Below are positions 1 through 35,784 of a DNA stretch of 64,000 nucleotides, in pieces (position 1 is the first letter of the stretch; every line of letters begins with the position of its first letter). A program made the translations under genes and the position numbers. This DNA comes from Glandiceps talaboti (lineage: Eukaryota; Hemichordata; Enteropneusta; Spengelidae). The stretch is from assembly GCF_964340395.1 (NCBI RefSeq), contig NC_135569.1:14633519-14697518 (forward strand), given 5' to 3'. Under the pieces are notes generated by a model, which saw nothing but the letters and a program-made list of their open reading frames with translations, was not told where the DNA came from and did no database searches.

Positions 1-858
1 TGGTAGTAAAAATATAAATATGTGTCCTTCTTGCTCTATGTAATGTGTTATTATTTGGAATACATTAGATAGGGAACAAACTACACACAATTTTGGATAT
101 CAGAATAACAAAACAAAAGGAGAGCGCGGCATGCACTCCATGGTTTCTTTGTAATTAAACCACCAATCTGGTATCCATATGATAGACATAGTGTATGTAT
201 TATATCTCTTGAACATGTTGATCACACCCATCATGACCCATGAGGATAATATCACGCGATCAAGCGATCACGTCACGACCTTTCAACCCCCTCGTCGTTG
301 AACTGAGAAGGGTGTATTTGACATACTTTTCTGTTTGTCCGTTCGTTTAGAGATTTCCATTGAAACCTGGAGCGTGCCCTCGTGTGAACTCTGTACTGTA
401 TATGGGGTGACATAGCAGCCGTATGTACACATAGCCTTGTTAGTTACGACTAGGCAGGATCGGAGGCGGTCAATTACTTTTGTTCCAATGTATGGTGTAG
501 TACACATGTACATCATATTAGTTACTAGTAAATACGAGCATCGTCTTGCCAATGGTGTTGTGGATGGCCCTCCTGAATGTAGAAGTGCAACCTCGTGTGT
601 ATTTATAAATATCTTTCTCTTTCACTGCACATGCGTAAAACGGATAGCATGTGATATATACAATATACAATATACAATAGCCAGCTTTGAATAGGTTGTC
701 TAATTTAAAGGACCGAATAATACTATTTATATAGCCTTGGTTCCGGGAATTACCAATGCGGAATAACCCATGACTCACAACACTGTCAGATTTTTTGAGA
801 ATTTATACGGACCACACGTTTTTAATACGTTGAACTGTGCTATCCACATCGAGGGAAA
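1..858. other. 5' flank of the PARP12-like gene
   Basis: No coding region is recognisable. The stretch is AT-rich single-copy-looking DNA. A TATA-like run (ctatttatatag) near 722-733 lies about 125 bp before the ATG at 859 and could serve as a core promoter, but I have no transcript support. No interferon-type element is claimed. Confidence 0.4.
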
Positions 859-6971
<6,113 letters not shown>

Positions 6972-7025
6972 GATAGGTCCCACATGTACATCTCCCAAAA
7001 TAACCATACCACCCCTTTCTCCTTA

Positions 7026-7079
7026 CCACCACCACCGCCACCACCACCACCACCACCACCACCACCACCACCACCACCA
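7026..7079. repeat. (CAC)n microsatellite
   Basis: Trinucleotide run just 3' of the PARP12-like stop codon, probably in its 3' UTR. Confidence 0.93.
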
Positions 7080-8039
7080 GCATACATTTTACGACCAACT
7101 ATCACATTGATGTCATTACATACGTGTTAATTCCAAGTTATTCTTGTTCGACCAGAAAATATGGGCTTTATTTTCTGATCGGTTCACGTCACTACAACGC
7201 GTGTCTACGACATTAGTTCTGTTGTACCCGAAAATAACATTTACAATGATGATTATTTGCCGTTTTAATCGCTATTCATAAAAATGGTACATATGCAAAA
7301 AAAAATCGTCCAAAATATTTTCTTTCATATTGAAATTACTAATGATGTAGGGCATTGTCGCTACTCACCTTAACAAGGCCCATTAGCATTACAGTGTGCC
7401 AGCGTGTGTGCAGTAGGATTTTCCTCTGCTCAACAAAACAATGCCGGCGAACAATATATTTTTGTCCTTTCAGTATTAGGACATGTGTTTAAGATATTAA
7501 TCCATTTATTCATTTATATATGTCACGTGACTGATAATGACCAATGAATGACATCGATACATGTACAATTATTCTCATAAATAAGCTAACTTCCGATAGG
7601 CTCATCGAGTGTCAAAAATAAGATAAATTGTGTATCTCTAGAACTGTTTACACGTGACTTTTACTCCAGGCAAAATAAAACGACGTTCTTAACCATCGAA
7701 AGCATATCCAAAATATAAAGAGGAAGAGAAAAGAAAGCAAAGAAAGACAAAATATATAAAACAAAACAAAACAAACAAAACAACAAAATAGCATCAAACC
7801 GGAAAGAAAAAGACAAACTCTAGAAAAAGAAATTTAATCTCGCGACACATTTTTTATGAAGTTTTTCATACATTTATTTGAAACTTATTTATCCTTTTTT
7901 TTTCATTTTTCTTAATTCTGTAAATTGTACAAGTTCGCCTTGCTATAGATTAATCATTAGCATCATATTACACTAGAAGCTCGAATACTGTGCATAGATA
8001 GTTTAAGTGAAGTATTTCAACGAACTAGTCGATTTTCAT

Positions 8040-8229
8040 TAAAATGGGAACAAACAAAACAAATTAAAACAAAGCAAAACAAAACAAACAGCATGATCTG
8101 ATTGATTGATTGGTTAATTGGTTGGCTGTTCATTGATTAATTGAATTATTAATTGATTAATTAATTAATTACGACATGTTAAAGTCGATTTCGTTAAATT
8201 GGAACGAAACAGAAAGCAAAAGAAAAAAC

Positions 8230-8260
<31 letters not shown>

Positions 8261-8333
8261 CAAAAAACCAGCTTGATCAGATTGATTTATTGATTGGTTG
8301 TTTTTTTAATTGTTGGTTGATCAATTGCTTAAG

Positions 8334-8370
<37 letters not shown>

Positions 8371-8450
8371 AAATAACTAATTAATCAATTGATCGATGGA
8401 TTGATTGATTGACTGACTGATGGGTTGATTGATCGATCTATTGATGGATA
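8040..8450. repeat. Alternating (AAAAC)n and (GATT)n low-complexity blocks
   Basis: Two rounds of an A-rich (aaaac/aaac) block followed by a GATT/AATT block (8040-8170 and 8205-8450). The duplicated order suggests an old tandem duplication of about 165-180 bp with later microsatellite growth. Confidence 0.7.
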
Positions 8451-10702
8451 ATTTGCTAATTATAAATCCACCTGCCAAAATCAAACAGGTATGTTCATAC
8501 ATCGATTCTCACTTTGACTTGAAGCAGAAGTCGGATATTATAATTATGTTAAATTGGATTATTTTGATTTTGATTATTCTCAAGGCACTTATAAATTTAG
8601 AAGAGAAAGGAAACTACAAGTGAAGACCAAAAAGACTGCGTAAATATATTACCAAAAAATTGGATTCTAATAAAAAGATAAGCGTTGGATTAAATATACA
8701 GTTTGTGTAAATATATGCAGAACAAACTTTTTTTTTGAATTTGGGATACTTGTACCCGTTTTATGTTAGTGTACACTGGATGTATGGGTTTGATACAATC
8801 ACACAGGAAGTTATAAATAAACTGTACATGTTACATTTTAAGGTAGTAAGATTGAATAATACATTTGTCGAAACGAAATAAACTAATGTGCCACCATGCA
8901 GACATCAAACTTTTAAACACTAGCGCCTGCGTGTCTGTGTCTAGTTGTGGTACGTTCAAATGTTCTATTTCATTTTGACAAAATGTAGCAATAAAACTGT
9001 CTTGCTATCAATATAGATAAGCTTGCGCAGTACGTTCTTTATTGGTTTCTGCGCATGGTTGTACCAAACAGAGTCAGTGGACTGAAAACTAATGAAAATA
9101 TGAAATGTGCGGTAGTTGTCTTGAAAAGCAACCACTGTGATTTGATTTGGTGTGTGTGTATATATGCTATGAATCAGCATTGGGTATTAAAACTAAGCTT
9201 TTTAATCCGACTCGTAGTTGTCCATTCACGATTGTTTGTGTTGTGAATTTTTGACTGCTGCATGATGCAAATCCGCATGTTCCTGTCTGTTCTGATCATG
9301 AGTTCCTTGAAACTATGTTCAGATTTTGTTAGATCTCGAATACATGTCATAAAAAGTAACTATTGCACGATACGAGGTATTGCCATTGTTGATATGAGCG
9401 TGGTCGCATACACATACGCACACGCATAGTTGAAGTTGCTGGTATAAATTTTATAAGGTGTACAATTAATGTCAAAATTACCCATGCAATTAATTTGTGT
9501 TACATGCAAGATGTGTTTAATATATGCATTTCTTCATTTGGTACATGCATTTCTTGTATACACGAAATGCATGTACCAAATGCATGTACCATAAACCATT
9601 GGCATTAATTGTCACCAAGGTTGAACATGACTACATAAACATGTTAAGAACGAGGTCAAATCTCAGGCCACATTGGCATGATTAATTGGGCTGGGGTCAA
9701 TTTAGGGATCATTCTCTACAAAGAGGGCGCCTTCCCTATTTTACATGGCTGAGTCTATGACCTTTGCGAGCGAAAATGATTCGGAATGACCATTTCGGGT
9801 ACGTGAGCGTTTGAAAAAGTTCACTCTTAAGCTTGCTGGTGACTGCGACAGACTCAGTGGACACCGCCAGGAGAAATTGTTCAATTCATGGCCTCATTTT
9901 ACATGTAGAGACTTAAGGGTGTTAACCACATACCTGCACAATCGTACATATTTTACTATGCCTGAGAGTATTTCAGTTTACAACAACCATAATTCTAGAA
10001 AAGAAACCTCATTATACCAACTTTGGTCACCGATTCTATTCAACCATTCTTTGCTTAAACTGAAAAGTTCTCATAATATTTTTCCATGCGTTTCGACCCA
10101 TTTTGTCGATGGCAAAATTCTTGACAAGCACAGTAGTAAACTTTACAACATAACCTGGGCTTCTTACCTGCCAGTTCACGGTACGGGCTATTATTGATGA
10201 AATACGGCGTATGAAAGACAGGAAAGTTTACGAGTATTGACAACATTTGAGCTATTGCGAAACAATTTAATATAGTGTTTTTTGAAGTGAACCATAAACA
10301 GTTGTTAGGGGCCAAAAATCATCTTTGTTAGAATGTGTAGGTACACTGCAGCTATAACCAAAAGCCGATTGACATAATTGACCGGTTCCAAGATGCATCG
10401 CGACTCTCCCCATGCGACGCCATTTATTCTGCATGCATATGTTACTATACTCATCTGGGGATATGGTTGTGTTTCTTTCGCACATCATTATGGCGTGTGG
10501 TTATTGTTCTATAAATTCACTCACAATAAGATATCTTTCCATCATTACAATCTGGAAATGTTATTTTAAATGTAATAAGAATAGATAAAACACGCCTAAA
10601 CACAACAACATAAGCCACGTCCCATTTACATCGATGTCAATAGACTGGTTTTTGATAATTACCTGGTAAGAGTGAAGAGGGCGTGCGTGCGTGCATGCAT
10701 CA

Positions 10703-10810
10703 CATGTATGTATGTATGTATGTATGTATGTATGTATGTATGTATGTATGTATGTATGTATGTATGTATGTAGGTAGGTAGGTAGGTAGGTAGGTAGGTA
10801 GGTGTGTGTG

Positions 10811-10842
<32 letters not shown>

Positions 10843-10862
10843 TGTATGTATGTATGTATGTA
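10703..10862. repeat. (ATGT)n-(AGGT)n-(ATGT)n microsatellite
   Basis: Compound tetranucleotide array with an internal AGGT block at about 10769-10802. Confidence 0.97.
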
Positions 10863-11388
10863 TATGTTCCCATATTACATATATTGGGTATAAAGTGATA
10901 AGTTGTGACTACAGTATGGTTGAAGTGATTCAAAGATGACAGTACTTTTCGCTGAGGTCACGGTGGTCTAAGGAATAATACTATTCGTCATGGTATATAA
11001 TTGGTGTCCCCAGTTTCATGGTACTACAGTACCATGAAGGACACAAGTACCATGATTATGACATGCCATCGATATTGAGATGTTAAAGTACAAAATTTAA
11101 ACCAAAAATCCAAATAAAAACATTTAACATACATTATTTTGTATTGTAATGTATACATACAGATTCATCATACAACACAAAGAACCGAGATGACCCTTGA
11201 CCTCTGTTCTTGTGCACAATCACCTGTACCATATTTTGCTTTAGTCCACTTGTACATAAACAGACTTTCTCTCTTGCTGGCATAACATAACATAATAGAT
11301 TGTGGTTACCTGGACATTTTCCAAGTATAGTCGCCACAGTTGGAGTGTACATAGTAGAATAGCAAGAATACTTTCTCGAATAAGTGTT

Positions 11389-11795
11389 TATGTATGTATG
11401 TATGTATGTATGTATGTATGTATGTATGTATGTATGTATGTATGTATGTATGTATGTATGTATGTATATGTATGCATGTATGTATTTATGTATGTATGTA
11501 TGTATGTATGTATGTATGTATGTATGCATGCATGCATGTATGCATGTATGCATGTATGTATGTATGTATGTATGTATGTATGTATGTATGTATGTAGGTA
11601 GGTAGGTATGTAGGTAGGTATGTAGGTAGGTATGAATGTATGTATGTATGTATGTATGTATGTATGTATGTATGTATGCATGCATGCATGTATGCATGTA
11701 TGCATGTATGTATGTATGTATGTATGTATGTATGTATGTATGTATGTATGTGTGTGTCTGTGTGTCTGTGTGTTTGGATGCGTGTGTATGTGTTT
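11389..11795. repeat. Compound (ATGT)n/(ATGC)n/(AGGT)n microsatellite
   Basis: About 400 bp of ATGT with interspersed ATGC and AGGT blocks. The ATGT-ATGC pattern occurs twice (11520-11560 and 11670-11710), so a segment of the array was itself duplicated. Confidence 0.96.
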
Positions 11796-12028
11796 GTGTG
11801 TGTTGAGTATATTTGGCGCAACACCATATTAATGTACATATTTATGAAACCTTTATTAATAAATGTTGCAACGTCATTGATATCACGTTTTTACCACGAG
11901 GTGTGTCTCTACAAGGTGACTTTCAACTCATCCCAGCGACTACGACAGACGTCTGATCTACATTTGTTAATATCAATAGATTTATCCGTGCCAAGGTCAT
12001 CCATAGACTTAGGTCATACGTCATTAAT

Positions 12029-12486
<458 letters not shown>

Positions 12487-13052
12487 TCAAACGTACAACA
12501 CAGCAGCAGCAACTTTGTCAAATGCTAATGCGATTAATTCGATTATATGGAATTCTCTTCAAAGCAATCAATCATATAGGCATAACAATAACAATAAGTG
12601 TAACGAATTTATTTCTTTGAGACACTACTATTTTTTTTCTAAAGTTATGAAAAAAACAGTAAAACAAGTACACACCCCTTACACATCCTGTACAGCGACA
12701 CACGTCGTAAAACTTTGGACTCGACAACGGTAGCTGAATATTAATTGTGCAAAATCGCCAACAGGTTTTTCACTTCAAGGCGGCATATTTGTACACACTT
12801 TAGATTTACATGCACTACAGGTACTTAAGAACTTATAAAGTTCAGTTTAGTTCCCCCAGTTCAGGTACTTAGAAAACACGGTAATAGTGTAGTTAGAAGG
12901 CGCTGTGGTATCCAAGATAACCAAGAAGTAAAAGCAAACTTGATGCAAACTTTTTTTAGATTTGAGCCCCCCCCCCCACTCCCCCCCCCAGTGCAGACCA
13001 CACTTACCGATGTGAACTCCCCCACGCACACACACCATATTTTTAACATATC

Positions 13053-13054
<2 letters not shown>

Positions 13055-13145
<91 letters not shown>
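13055..13145. repeat. (AT)n microsatellite
   Basis: About 90 bp of alternating AT, followed by a short palindrome (gttactatagtaac). Confidence 0.97.
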
Positions 13146-13146
<1 letters not shown>

Positions 13147-13432
13147 GTGTGCCTTACTATAGTTACTATAGTAACATGCTATAAATGACTATAATTGAAT
13201 ATTGCTATTTATTAGGAGAATACATTACTTTTGGTATTTTTTTTATTTTTTCTTTGTACATGTTTATCTAGAATCTTTGGAGCATGTAATTATTTTCTTA
13301 GTGTATCTCAGTACACAGCATAAATCCATGGTAGTTTATAATATAACTCGTTCAATAAAAACTAGTTTGACAAATGTAGCATTTGCAATTAATTTCTGAT
13401 AATGCATACTATGGTAAATTTACCTGTTTGTG

Positions 13433-13644
13433 GTATTACAACCATTACAGGAGTTATATAGAAACGCCTGTGATCAGAACATTGTTTTATCAGTGGTGGA
13501 CAATGAAAACTGTTTTTGAGGGTGCCGAAGTGATAAGAAGTAGACTTTTTTCGGCACCTTCAATGCCAGCTTCCATTGTCCATCACTGATAGACCAACGT
13601 TCTGATCACAGGCGTTTCTATATAACTTATGTAATGGTAGTATA
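13433..13644. mobile_element. Foldback/MITE-like long hairpin
   Basis: Nearly the whole 212 bp folds on itself. The left arm (agttatatagaaacgcctg, gatcagaac, tatcagtggtggacaatg) is matched in inverted order by the right arm (cattgtccatcactgata, gttctgatc, caggcgtttctatataact). An inner gtgccga/tcggcac stem is also present. No protein is coded and no clear target duplication is visible. Confidence 0.75.
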
Positions 13645-13889
13645 GCAGTAGAGTGCAGTGTATACCCCCCCCCCCCCATCCCCACCCCAGTCAGTTAAGA
13701 TACTTAATTAACTAGATACGTGGAAAGAGACAGCACCTCGACTACCTGCCGTGATTTTGGCTCAATACACCGTGTCGCACCTTCTCCCATAGATACAGTA
13801 CGTTCGTGTATATATCATACCCCATACCTACTACTGTATGGTCTAGTGTGGGCGGTCTTATACGGTCGCGCCGCCCCCAAACCTGACTC

Positions 13890-13945
13890 ATAAATCTTTC
13901 GCACCTGCGCACACATATATAGACGGGAGATAGTAGTTTTGACAC
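13890..13945 (+). promoter_or_regulatory. Possible TATA-type promoter of the FOXRED2-like gene
   Basis: TATATATAG at about 13916-13922 lies about 90 bp upstream of the ATG at 14009, a spacing that allows a short 5' UTR. It is inferred from position only. Confidence 0.35.
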
Positions 13946-14008
13946 TAGTTGTGATCTTCTGGTGACCACGTTTAGAAGTTGATCAAGAACGTTGAAACTG
14001 CAAGCGAC

Positions 14009-24314
<10,306 letters not shown>

Positions 24315-25115
24315 AGTCACCAAGTTTAATACACACAGAGGGGAATGTGTGGCTGTGAACTATAATACGAATTGTCTTACTATGGATTGTTTTGAAGCGT
24401 CTTATTTACCCTGCTGACATGTACACACTGTGTTCTTTGTTATGTTTAATCTTACTATGGTGTACTTACCACCAGGGAACTCAACAATATTTAGTATCAA
24501 AGTAATGACATAAAAGGGCATCACAACACTTAATCAATTATAACATATCCAAGTAGTACTACATATTGCAACTTAAAGAATATCTATTGATTGAACCAGT
24601 GTAAATGTCTGAGTGTATTGACCCCATGTCTGATGTCCTGGGATGATCTCTGCTTAGTCTTGCTTGCATACGGTGTACATGAGATGCCACTGTTCCCGAG
24701 AAGGACAGGGCCAAAGTAAGAATATCTACTCCGTCTGTAAGCAGGACTAATCCTTGCTTAGATATTATAACTTATTGAGTTCCCCCGGGGATAAGAATAC
24801 TTTAATAGGGTTAAAACACCACTATTTTCACAATGTGCCAGGTCCTTGTGGACTGGACACTTGAACACAAATCATAGTAAGAGAACATGGGCCTTACTTG
24901 AACATTTAGCTGTGTTGCTCATTACTCACAATTAAGTAGAATTCTACATAATATTCCACTAACTGGACCATGTTTAATTATCACCAGAAGCCGTGAGGTG
25001 ATCATATCGCATTTAGACAACATGCATGAACGAAATTGGATTACATAAATTTGGCCAAAAGTCAAAAATTGTCGTTGGGTTTAGATCATAGAGAAAATAC
25101 GCCTTAGCGTAGAAA

Positions 25116-25285
25116 ACTGTTGACGACATATGCAGATTTTATAGCCACATCGAGGCACAAGTAATAAACTACAAACATAATTCTAGATATGCAGATTGGA
25201 TAGTCAAATCGAGGCAAAAGTAAACGGGATTCTAGATATTATGCAGATTTTATAGTCACATCGAGGCACAAGTAAACATTAAACA
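25116..25285. repeat. Imperfect triplication, about 65-bp unit
   Basis: Three copies of atatgcagatt(tt/gg)atagtcacatcgaggcacaagtaa-type sequence at about 25128, 25187 and 25241. Spacing is irregular and copies have diverged. Confidence 0.8.
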
Positions 25286-26678
25286 AGATCCTATATATCT
25301 AGTTGAGGTTTATGTTGGGTGTATTTACTCGATAAAAACGGTGTCAGAAGTTAGTGCTTGTTTCTTTAATATTTACAATTGATGGAGATATCAACATTTC
25401 TAATTTGGGTAGAATAAATAAACAGATACCGTGACATGTTACGTATTTTATAAACCTTTTATTAATCATTTGAAAGTATCCAAGTAAAAAAAGGGAAAAC
25501 AGAACCACCTTATGACTAAATCAGAGTAGAGTCGACTACAGAAACCATAATGCAAACATAGTAATTGTCTGTAACGGGGGATACATACGACTCGCACAAA
25601 GTGCACACTTCTTTTAGCGACATTTCACATTGTTGGTTTAGACGTGAAAGACGGATAAACGAAATATTCGTCGCTGTTTGGCGCTCTTACTAGCCATAAG
25701 CTAGGCATGCGCATCAGTGTACACGTACACAGCAATGAATCTTTCAACCTAACAGAGGGGACTGTAGTCTGTGGTTTCCATATATAAACGAAGCTTAGTA
25801 ACCGAGAATGTAGCATTTTTCAGAAAATATGTTTGTAAATAATATTTGATAATGTGATATTTGCATCAAATCTGATCGAATTCCTGGTGAGAGCGCCACC
25901 AGTTGCCAGATTGCACTAACCTAAGCATAGAGTGCAGGTGTTACCATGAAACATAAATTTCAACGTTACGCAAACCATGATAGTATAAAATGTGTCCTAA
26001 GGGTAACAAATTTAAAGGCGAGGGTCCCTTTATCATTATTCAGCATATATCTGTGTTAATCTGTGTGAGATTCTGCAAAGCGCAACGTCGCTAAAATAGT
26101 TCGATCTATTTTGCCATAATCATGCATATGTTGCAATTGCGAATCGAACTTACTGTGTAAATCATACAGCTTATATAGAGAAGGTTAAATTCGTCGATTT
26201 GTAAACTCAAATAACGAAGTGATGTTTATTAATAAACCATTGCTAATAGTATTTAGTTTTGTTTGTTTGTTTGTTGATGCAAAATCTGTATCAAAGAGAC
26301 GGCTTGATTTACTTCAGTATTATACTACCATGCCATATTTCTTGCGCTCTGTTTGTTTCTACATCAGATGACTGTTTTCCTCCTTGTGGGGGTGGGGGTG
26401 GGGGGGGGGCACCCAATGTAGGCCTATACTAAATAGAACGTACAGGATATTTACAGTAGCCGGTAGAGGGCCTATAGTCAGCAAACCGAGCCTTCTCCTT
26501 GATCAGATTGTTTGTCGATAGAAAAGAATTTTATCTGGTTTGAATTTTGAGAGACAGAGATGACTTTAGTAAAAGATGATTGGATCAATTTACGTCTAGA
26601 AGAGGTAGAGGTGGAAGGACTACGCTACAAGAAAGCTCGACTATGTAGCCCTACTAACGACTGTCTTTTGATGAAGTC

Positions 26679-26684
<6 letters not shown>

Positions 26685-26729
<45 letters not shown>

Positions 26730-26760
26730 CCTCCCTCCCTCCCTCCCTCCCTCCCTCCCT

Positions 26761-26858
<98 letters not shown>
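26685..26858. repeat. (CT)n-(CCCT)n-(CT)n microsatellite
   Basis: CT array with a central CCCT block (about 26726-26768). Confidence 0.97.
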
Positions 26859-27175
26859 AATCTAGGCTTCGGTGTACTGAGATAGACACAAACTAAAAAT
26901 ATTGTCGCAATATGATGATACAAGTGATAAGTTAGTAAATGGATGTTGAAGTAATAAAAGTCTCTGACAGCTAGTTCCGTAAACTTGCATCATACTGTTT
27001 TGGGACTTCCAATGTTTACACTATCTTGACCATAATGATCGTCATTATATTTGCACTACAGAACCGCTGGCACCAACTTGTGTAATTTACCAAATCGAAC
27101 AATAATAGTCTCAAATACCAGAGTAACATGATTATGAATAACCATGGAAATCTGATATTTTTTTTAAAATATTAA

Positions 27176-32599
<5,424 letters not shown>

Positions 32600-32635
32600 C
32601 GCAGCCACAGTATATAATCCGTGACCTAATCGTAG

Positions 32636-32660
32636 AGGGCGTATATTATAGGGCGTATTT
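32636..32660 (-). promoter_or_regulatory. Possible TATA box of the beta-lactamase-like gene
   Basis: On the minus strand, TATAATATA at about 32650-32642 is 45-50 bp upstream of the preferred ATG at 32599. This implies a very short 5' UTR and argues against the upstream ATG at 32683. Confidence 0.4.
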
Positions 32661-32727
32661 AAGCTGCTAAACTCATGGCCCATGACCTATGAACTATTCA
32701 ATGGATGAACGAAGAGAGTTCACTTAT

Positions 32728-32985
32728 CCATACATACATACATACATACATACATACATACATACATACATCAATCCATCCATCCATCCATCCATCCATT
32801 CATTCATTCAGTCAGTCAGTCAGTCAGTCAGTCATCCATCCATCCACACCCACCCGGGCCATCTATTCATCCATCCGCCCACACACCCATCCATCCAGTC
32901 AGCAGCCAGCTGTCAATTGTAATTCGTTCATTCATTCATTCATTCATTCATTCAGTCAGTCAGTCAGTCAGTCAGTCAGTCAGTC
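32728..32985. repeat. (CATA)n/(CATC)n/(CATT)n/(CAGT)n compound microsatellite
   Basis: Two rounds of a CATT-to-CAGT transition (32798-32835 and 32930-32985) suggest duplication of part of the array. It lies about 130 bp upstream of the beta-lactamase-like start. Confidence 0.95.
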
Positions 32986-34537
32986 AATTATGAAATCAGT
33001 CATTAGTTTAGGTTTGATTAGTTTTCCTTATTAAAGCAATGAACGTCTACCGTTGAATTTCCACTGGTTGATTTAACTTGTATGTTAATTATGTTGCACA
33101 GCCATATAACAAACATAGTTATCACAGCCATGTAACAAACATAGTTTCACATCTATGTAGCTTTGGAAAAGATACTTTGTAACCTTGCTGTGGTGTGCAT
33201 AGCTGGTACATATACTGTGCCCCTCTCCTTTGCCAATAACATGTGGCTACATCCTAGCACTAGGTCGATTGTGCATATCCTAGTACTAGGATGTCCAATG
33301 TCCCCTGTGTACCTGGCAAGTCATTGTGCTATATATGATGCAAAGAATAAGTACACTGAGGAATTGATTATCAATAATATTTTGTGCCATAAAGGCGTCT
33401 GGGTTTTCGGGAATTTCACTAACATTTCTTGTCAAATTGTATACACAGTAAAAAATAGTTTATGTAGCCCTAACAATCCCTAGTCTGTAAGGTACGTAAA
33501 CCATGACGGGGCGTGCGTCCTCACACATCGGCCAACCTCTTCCTGGAGGCCGATGAGGACGGGACAAGACGACGTATCTTAACTGACGCCTTTAACATGT
33601 ACAATTCCGGGACTGTTATGACTGACTATAAGGAAATAAACATTATTTAATGGGAACAAAGTTATTATTATAGTAGATTTTGTTTGAAGAACCTGTACTT
33701 TTTTAATCCTTGGGTATCGTATAAAGTCATATAAACCGATTCCACTTCGTGAGACCACTTTGTAGCAGTGTCACAGAAAAAGACAATTCTGGTCCGGCTG
33801 CTGTACCGTAGCAATGTATTTGGAGATAAATGAAGTAAGAAGCTTCGTATATCTTCAATCACCCAAACAATGTTGTACTGTGGCATTTTAAAGATGCAGT
33901 TAACTTATTTGAGTCGTTAGATAAAAAAAATGCCACTAAAAGAAAATCAACCTCATCCTTATTCCTGTCTATATTTGTTCTCATGTCATTCAACTATTTG
34001 CCTGAAGTCGCGCATGCGTCATGACTTCAGAAAACTCTGCCGAAGCCATGGTGGATACCTGGCGAAGGCTTTGGTGAGCTAATTGTAAATTTCGGTGAAA
34101 TACGAAGTTAAATCCATTAACTTAGACAGAAGTTTTGAACAGATAAGCTTTCATCATACTATCTAAGTATAATGTATAGTATATTTTATGTCCAGGAATA
34201 TTTATCTTAATTCTGGTATTTTTTATTTTGATAGATTCATTTCTACATTCCTGTATTTTGATATTTATATATCTACAAACAACTTCTTATTCATTTCTAA
34301 ATCTTAATATTTCAAATTTACAACATCTACATATTATGACTAATTTTGTTTATAATAGATTTATTTGTTCATTCCTTTAGGGAACTATTGTGTGGCAAAA
34401 CATACTTATTTTGAAAACCATTAAACTTCTGATCCACAGTAATGAGCCAGACGAGTGTGCTGAAAGAGACAACATTTAGTTATTGAATCACTTGAATTGT
34501 ATTCAGTATTCCTGTCATAGCACACACCACCACAGCA

Positions 34538-34745
34538 TAGAAACCAACAACTTTCAGGGCCATAATCTTGGGTACTTTATCTTTCTATCACACACCACCA
34601 CAGCATAGAAACCACAGCATAGAAACCAACAAGTTTCAGGGCCATAATCGTTGGTACTCTATCTTTTTATCACACACCACCACAGCATAGAAACCAATAA
34701 CTTTCAGGGCCATAATCTTGGGTACTTAATCTTTCTTTCTATCAT
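34538..34745 (+). repeat. Triplicated ~75-bp unit
   Basis: Three copies of cacaccaccacagcatagaa followed by accaa(c/t)a, gtttcagggccataatc and ggtactttatctttctatca. The middle copy has an inner duplication of accacagcatagaa. Confidence 0.9.
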
Positions 34746-35250
34746 ACATCACCTCAGCATACAAATTCTCTCAAATGAACACACACTATAGTTCTTTTCA
34801 AATAATCTTATTTTTTAATAAATGCGAACGAACCAAGGACTAAGCTTATGAATTGATTCAACATCAAAATATCAATCATAACCACAACTATAAATAGTTA
34901 TTAATGATATTCTAGAATTCTTGTAATGATAATATACACAGACTAAAAGTATATAATTCATAAAAAAACTCTTTGCAAATACAAATTGAATATCAAAAAT
35001 CATTTCACTGTGTTTAAGATACGATTCCAATGTCCCATATTTCTTATCAATCATTCTCCTTGCACAGCGCCCTCCCATCATATTTCTAAATGTGACATAC
35101 TAATACAAAAACCTTTTTCGAAAGAGACGGTAACTTTAACATTACAAATGAAATACAAAAGTTACTGTTACAATAGGCTGTGATTCTACTGTAATATATA
35201 CAAATAAAAGTTAGCATTTTTCTATACTTACTATGCTCAACATACATGTA

Positions 35251-35592
35251 TCAGACCATGGACAAACTAAACCTGTTACAAACAAGGAAAGTAAACAAAT
35301 GAATTGGATTAACAACACTTAGCACTTAGAATGTTGGAAGTACAGAGACTTGTGTTGCACACCGTGGTTTGATAACAGTGTTTTTGGTCTGTTTATGTAT
35401 GCACGGAATTCAAGGGAAACTTCTAATTTGTAAATGTGGACTATTATGTAAAGAGGCCATAAAACTGTTCTTATCAAATGATGGAAAATAATACAAGTCT
35501 CTGTACTTCCACATGCTGTGCCAAGTGTTATTTATCAAATTAATTTGTTTACTTTCCCTGTTTGTAACATGTTCTGTTTGTCCACGGTCTGA
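35251..35592. mobile_element. Inverted-repeat element with ~100-bp terminal arms
   Basis: The left arm starts tcagaccatggacaaac and runs through gttacaaaca, ggaaagtaaacaaatgaatt and ggaagtacagagacttg. The right arm is its inverse (caagtctctgtacttcc, gtttactttccctgtttgtaac, gtttgtccacggtctga). A second inner pair (gtttgataacagtgttt/aaactgttcttatcaaat) lies in the middle. It is 342 bp, has no coding capacity, and looks like a MITE. Confidence 0.8.
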
Positions 35593-35738
35593 TGTCCGCA
35601 GATGTAAGAGATATAGTGTATATTCTTCTTACCTTTGTACACATACCGGATATAGGTCAATGACTCAACATTTCTGTATAAACAGAAGAAGTTTTCATGT
35701 GATTGAATGGTGGCGCACTTCTAAGTATGACTGTGTAC

Positions 35739-35756
35739 GGGGGGGGGGGGGGGGGG
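35739..35756. repeat. Poly-G run (18 G)
   Basis: Homopolymer directly upstream of the 104-bp palindrome. It may be mis-sized by sequencing. Confidence 0.9.
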
Positions 35757-35784
35757 CACGGGCACAAATCATATCTCCAAAGTC

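Larger units (their letters stand above)
24315..27175. other. Interval between convergent FOXRED2-like and beta-lactamase-like genes
   Basis: This space between two converging 3' ends holds the 3' UTRs, a roughly 65-bp imperfect triplication (25116-25285), a CTCF-like motif on the minus strand (25892-25907) and a (CT)n array. No further gene is seen. Confidence 0.5.

Noticed and set aside
9811-10197. 128-codon open frame in the intergenic region
   Set aside because: No recognisable motif, no splice or promoter context; kept only as unexplained.
11134-11839. Open frames of His-Thr-Tyr-Ile or Tyr-Val-Cys-Met repeats (also 10700-10933, 20342-20662)
   Set aside because: Artefacts of ATGT/CATA tetranucleotide arrays that are open in all frames.
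32600-32683. Upstream ATG at 32683 as the beta-lactamase-like start
   Set aside because: It would place the hydrophobic anchor 30 residues inside, and the region holds TATA-like promoter sequence.
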